Shown piece after piece: positions 47,748-49,310 of a DNA stretch of 49,310 bases; positions within the stretch are counted from its first letter, which is position 1, and the number at the start of each line of letters is the position of its first letter. The position numbers and the translations under genes are program-made. This DNA comes from Planctomycetota bacterium (GTDB taxonomy: Bacteria > Planctomycetota > UBA1135 > GCA-002686595): contig JAPKBO010000005.1 in the NCBI GenBank assembly GCA_028823395.1, positions 1 to 49,310 of the forward strand, given 5' to 3'. Below the pieces are notes generated by a model, which worked only from the letters and a program-made list of their open reading frames with translations, searched no databases and was not told the DNA's origin.

Positions 47748-48164
47748 TCAGTTGCGCATAGGTGCCGTGCCGGGCAGCAGGCCCGATGGCGTCACCCCCA
47801 CCGGGGGTGGCCTCACGCAGCGTTCATTCGTTCGCTCCACAATCCGAAGAACCTCATTCTTAGAGAGGTTCGCAAACAGCGGCGTCGCGTCTTGATTCTG
47901 GGGAGCCGGACTCGAATCCAGGAACTGCTCGAAATCCGGTACGTCCACCGTGTGGCAGGAAGGACAATCGCTCTTGTCACAGCTCTTGCCGGTCTGAATC
48001 TCCATCAGCTCATCGCCCCCGTTTTGCTCCATCAGGCAGCAGGGCGAGCTATGTTCCGGAGCAATCACCGGGCATAGGCACCATCCCATCTCCACCCCGC
48101 GCGGCACCAAGAGTGCTGGCAGGCAGGCAAGAATCAGGAGTCGAACGTGGATGAGGGCGGACAT
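47748..48164 (-). CDS. Cys-rich putative exported protein, function unknown
   Basis: N-terminal hydrophobic segment; CLCP, CC and CDKSDCPSCH motifs; upstream of and co-directional with the efflux operon. Confidence 0.65.
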   Translation of the reverse strand: MSALIHVRLLILACLPALLVPRGVEMGWCLCPVIAPEHSSPCCLMEQNGGDELMEIQTGKSCDKSDCPSCHTVDVPDFEQFLDSSPAPQNQDATPLFANLSKNEVLRIVERTNERCVRPPPVGVTPSGLLPGTAPMRN

Positions 48165-48361
48165 TTGATGGTTTCTTATCGACTAGGCGCAGTACGCATC
48201 ACAATCCTACTTGTTTGAAACTACCCCGACGGGCCCAGGATGCCCCAGGGCCTGTGCCATGGACAAGAACCACCGATGAACGGCTCCTGGGGGGTGTTTT
48301 GCGCCCCTTGCCATGCCACCATGGACACATCCTGCGCCCTCTGTTTCCGCATTCCATCTTC

Positions 48362-49310
48362 ATGTCGGGTCAATTTTCTCCACTTCAGAGCCCCATAAGC
48401 GCAGTAGTCGCCGCGCTGGGCACCCTCGTCCTGGCCTCGTGCCTTTCGAGTTGCACCCCTCAAACGCACGGGAAGCCACCGGCCAGCGGCACAGCCGTGC
48501 CCTTCGCCTTCTGGAATCTGGAGAACCTCTTCGACGCCGATGACGATCCGAACAACGACGGCGACGATGAGTACCTGCCAGGAAAGGAATGGACCCAGGA
48601 ACGCTACACCCTGAAGGTCAGCCACCTCGCGGAGGCCATCGCCGCCCTGGACGTGGACGTCCTAGGTGTCTGCGAAGTGGAAAACCGACGGACCCTGGAA
48701 GACCTGGTGAGCCACGCAGCCATCGCGGCTCGGGGCTATCAGATCGCGCACCTGGACTCCCCCGACCTGCGCGGCATCGATCTTGCCCTCCTCGTCGCGA
48801 AGCCCCTGCGCATCACAGGTGACCCGGTCCTGCACCCCATCGACCTTGGTGAAGATGAGCGTCCGACTCGCGGGGTTCTTGAAGTCCAACTCCAGATTCA
48901 GTCTCGGCCTTTGACTGTGCTCGTCAACCACTGGCCCTCGCGCTACGGAGGGCGAGAAGAATCGACCCCTCGACGGGAGAAGGCGGCAAGGGTGGTGCGG
49001 GCCATAGTGAATGAGCGCATGCGTACCGCGGCACAGAACGGTAGCGAAGCCGAGGTGCTGATCATGGGTGATTTCAACGACGACCCCTGGGACGACTCGG
49101 TGAAGGGGATCCTGGGAGCCGCCAAGGAGCTACGCACGGTGACCCACCCCTACAACCTGTTCACCCAAAACGACAAGCAGACCGCTCCACGCCTCTACAA
49201 TCCCACGTGGTCTCTCTTGGCCAATGGAGACCAGGGCACCTACTACTACTGGACCGATTGGACCTGGAACGTCTTCGACCAGATCATGGTGAGCCCGGGC
49301 CTCTTGGACG
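48362..49310 (+). CDS. Endonuclease/exonuclease/phosphatase family protein, putative lipoprotein (3' end outside window)
   Basis: ATG 48362, frame open to the window edge; LVLASCLSSC lipobox; FAFWNLENLFD; DVLGVCEVENR; VNHWPSRYGG; VLIMGDFNDDPWDDSV. Confidence 0.88.
   Translation, partial: MSGQFSPLQSPISAVVAALGTLVLASCLSSCTPQTHGKPPASGTAVPFAFWNLENLFDADDDPNNDGDDEYLPGKEWTQERYTLKVSHLAEAIAALDVDVLGVCEVENRRTLEDLVSHAAIAARGYQIAHLDSPDLRGIDLALLVAKPLRITGDPVLHPIDLGEDERPTRGVLEVQLQIQSRPLTVLVNHWPSRYGGREESTPRREKAARVVRAIVNERMRTAAQNGSEAEVLIMGDFNDDPWDDSVKGILGAAKELRTVTHPYNLFTQNDKQTAPRLYNPTWSLLANGDQGTYYYWTDWTWNVFDQIMVSPGLLD

Overview
The window looks like chromosomal DNA from a high-GC bacterium, probably Planctomycetota (inferred from protein style only). 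It has about 40 supported coding genes and no recognisable tRNA, rRNA, CRISPR array or transposon. Main blocks: a LeuB-like dehydrogenase beside a fused LeuD-LeuC (aconitase superfamily) protein; a beta-oxidation/acetoacetyl-CoA cluster with two cyclophilins inside it (4.0-9.8 kb); a SirB1-type protein, a di-heme oxidoreductase and an FG-GAP-like protein; xth divergent from a GT87-like gene split by one in-frame TAG; DEAD-box helicase, 2Fe-2S ferredoxin and ispH; a second beta-oxidation cluster (22.4-27.2 kb) containing a small excisionase-type HTH gene; an ECF sigma / zinc-finger anti-sigma / exported TPR-CHAT protease operon (27.6-31.9 kb); an M16 peptidase pair, an RG-rich pseudouridine synthase, manA, recN and a sulfatase; a tightly coupled TolC/HlyD/ABC efflux operon (41.2-47.7 kb); and a truncated endonuclease/exonuclease/phosphatase gene at the right edge. 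The best candidate for an undescribed system is the sigma / anti-sigma / CHAT-protease operon. It suggests caspase-like proteolytic release of an ECF sigma factor in the cell envelope. All functional calls come from motif reading without database searches.
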